Source: Gemmatimonadota bacterium
GTDB lineage: Bacteria; Gemmatimonadota; Gemmatimonadetes; Gemmatimonadales; GWC2-71-9
Direction: 5' to 3'
NCBI GenBank assembly: GCA_003221005.1
Contig: QHTZ01000069.1
Span: forward strand, 1 to 45,084
Length of the DNA: 45,084 nt
The notes under the pieces are model-generated. The model had not been told where the DNA came from, made no database searches, and saw nothing but the letters and a program-made list of their open reading frames with translations. Position numbers and translations under genes: made by a program. Shown here piece by piece: positions 44,298 through 45,084 of the stretch; the stretch's first letter is position 1; every line of letters starts with the position of its first letter.

Positions 44298-45084
44298 CTA
44301 CCCTTGCAGCGCCTCCGCGCCGCCGACGATCTCCGCGATCTCCTGCGTGATCTGCGCCTGCCGCGCCCGGTTGTAGGTGCGCCGCAACAGGTCGAGCATG
44401 TCCCCTGCGTTGTCGGTGGCGTTCTTCATCGCCGTGCGGCGCGCGCCATGCTCGGCGGCCGCGGTCTCGACCAGCGCGCGGAACATTTGATTCTCGACGT
44501 ACAGCGGGAGCAGCCGCTCGAGGATCGCGTCTGCGGAGGGCTTGAGAATGTAGTTGGCCGCCTGACCGCCCGACCGCCGGTCCGCCCGGGGCGGGGAGAC
44601 GGGGAGGATACGCTGCACGGTCGGCGGCGTCGAGATCGCGCTGTTGAACTTCGCGAACACGACTTCGACCGCGTCGAGCGCCCCGGTCTCGAATGCCCGC
44701 ATCAGCGGGGCCACCAGCTCCGCGGCGTGGGCCGCCGTCGGCCGGTCCCCAATGTCCGCGCGTTGCGAGGCGACGGAACGGCGGGTGAACCGAAAGAACC
44801 CGATCCCCTTTTTCCCGACGAGATGAAGGTCCACGGCCGTCCCCTGGGCCTCGAGCTCCTGGAGGCGACGTCGGGCCTCGCGGATGAGGTTTGCGTTGAA
44901 CGCCCCGCACAGCCCGCGGTTCGACGTGATCAGCACGAGCGCGACCTTCTTGACGCCGGCCGCGCCCGGTTGCCGCAGCAGCGCGAACCGCTCGGCCAGG
45001 GCCGGGGAATAGAGGTCCCCGATCACCTCCGCGAGCGCCGCCGCGTACGGGCGCGCCGCCACCACCCGATCCTGCGCGCGCTTC
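44298..45084 (-). CDS. atpG: ATP synthase gamma subunit (5' end beyond the window)
   Basis: 262 residues remain; the frame continues through the right edge, and KRAQDRVVAARPYAAALAE at its beginning matches the end of the long N-terminal helix of gamma (compare RRAQ...ARPYA), so the GTG around 45065 is internal. Gamma is the rotor shaft of F1. ALVLITSNRGLCGAFNANLI, HLVGKKGIGFF and the C-terminal helix LRRTYNRARQAQITQEIAEIVGGAEAL are diagnostic. In the variable loop, at about RADRRSGGQAA, the DNA holds a ggcggtc word array (44557-44590), which inserts residues between the strand and YILKPSADAI. Order atpG-atpD-atpC fits the F-type operon. Confidence 0.94.
   Translation of the reverse strand, partial: KRAQDRVVAARPYAAALAEVIGDLYSPALAERFALLRQPGAAGVKKVALVLITSNRGLCGAFNANLIREARRRLQELEAQGTAVDLHLVGKKGIGFFRFTRRSVASQRADIGDRPTAAHAAELVAPLMRAFETGALDAVEVVFAKFNSAISTPPTVQRILPVSPPRADRRSGGQAANYILKPSADAILERLLPLYVENQMFRALVETAAAEHGARRTAMKNATDNAGDMLDLLRRTYNRARQAQITQEIAEIVGGAEALQG
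44557..44590. repeat. ggcggtc word array inside atpG
   Basis: Words cctgaccgcc and cgaccgccgg. Bases 44558-44580 are identical to 13268-13290 in the PorV-like signal peptide, but are read in a different frame (RRSGGQAA instead of PAVGRSGG). It encodes a surface loop of the gamma subunit. Confidence 0.8.

Overview
High-GC bacterial chromosome segment with an LPS-type outer membrane: a Kdo transferase (waaA), a SusC/SusD-type outer-membrane uptake pair, a PorV/PorQ-like barrel protein, several further small barrels and many lipoproteins. A SusC/SusD pair at this GC content, together with metallopeptidase and barrel lipoprotein clusters, fits Gemmatimonadota best. That is an inference from gene content; no rRNA marker is present. 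I saw no tRNA, rRNA, CRISPR array, prophage or classical insertion sequence.

Layout. 1-5128 (+): pyruvate dehydrogenase complex (pdhB end, pdhC, lpdA), a small membrane protein, lipB and a cytoplasmic sulfite-oxidase-like molybdoenzyme, most with overlapping stop/start codons. 5215-6555 (-): secreted beta-propeller. 6896-8242 (-): M20 dipeptidase. 8308-10703 (+): TPR protein and gdhA. 10702-11284: four-helix-bundle gene bracketed by long imperfect inverted repeats. 11288-16894 (-): overlapping cluster of aminopeptidase, PorV-like protein and two paralogous secreted HEFQH metallopeptidases, with the decayed 5' end of a third. 16824-18200 (-): cation/proton antiporter. 18265-25700 (+): hisIE, dnaE, accA, ricT-like gene, metG. 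25840-26778 (+): M23 peptidase. 26876-33805 (-): SusC, SusD, a small protein and a DUF4397-like lipoprotein. 34095-34850 (+): a plug-only SusC relative. 34857-37820 (-): TPM-domain protein, nucleotidyltransferase-like protein, LemA and a PD40 propeller. 37957-39893 (+): DsbA-like thioredoxin and waaA. 39915-42425 (-): lipoprotein and three small barrels. 42511-45084 (-): atpC, atpD and the 3' part of atpG.

The most striking feature crosses all these regions. Short G/C-rich words of about 6-13 bases are repeated two to four times, usually followed by a reverse-complement array of the same word. Each locus has its own word, but the two arms of one locus match. Arrays fill intergenic gaps almost exactly from stop codon to stop codon or to the next Shine-Dalgarno (pdhC-lpdA, atpG-atpD, M23-DUF4397 gene). 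They also lie inside coding sequences at linkers, loops, a signal peptide and C-termini (PdhC, LipB, PorV-like, DnaE, AtpG, the small membrane protein and the molybdoenzyme). At 10702-11284 the arms are about 56 bp and enclose a gene of the rRNA-intervening-sequence/Avd-like four-helix family. That is the layout of 23S rRNA intervening sequences, but here between protein genes. I propose this as the candidate undescribed system: an intervening-sequence-like element with small hairpin derivatives.

Promoters of the form TTGACN-17-TANNNT are visible at several loci. Three genes appear to be leaderless, and hisIE and the antiporter have divergent promoters whose -35 boxes overlap.
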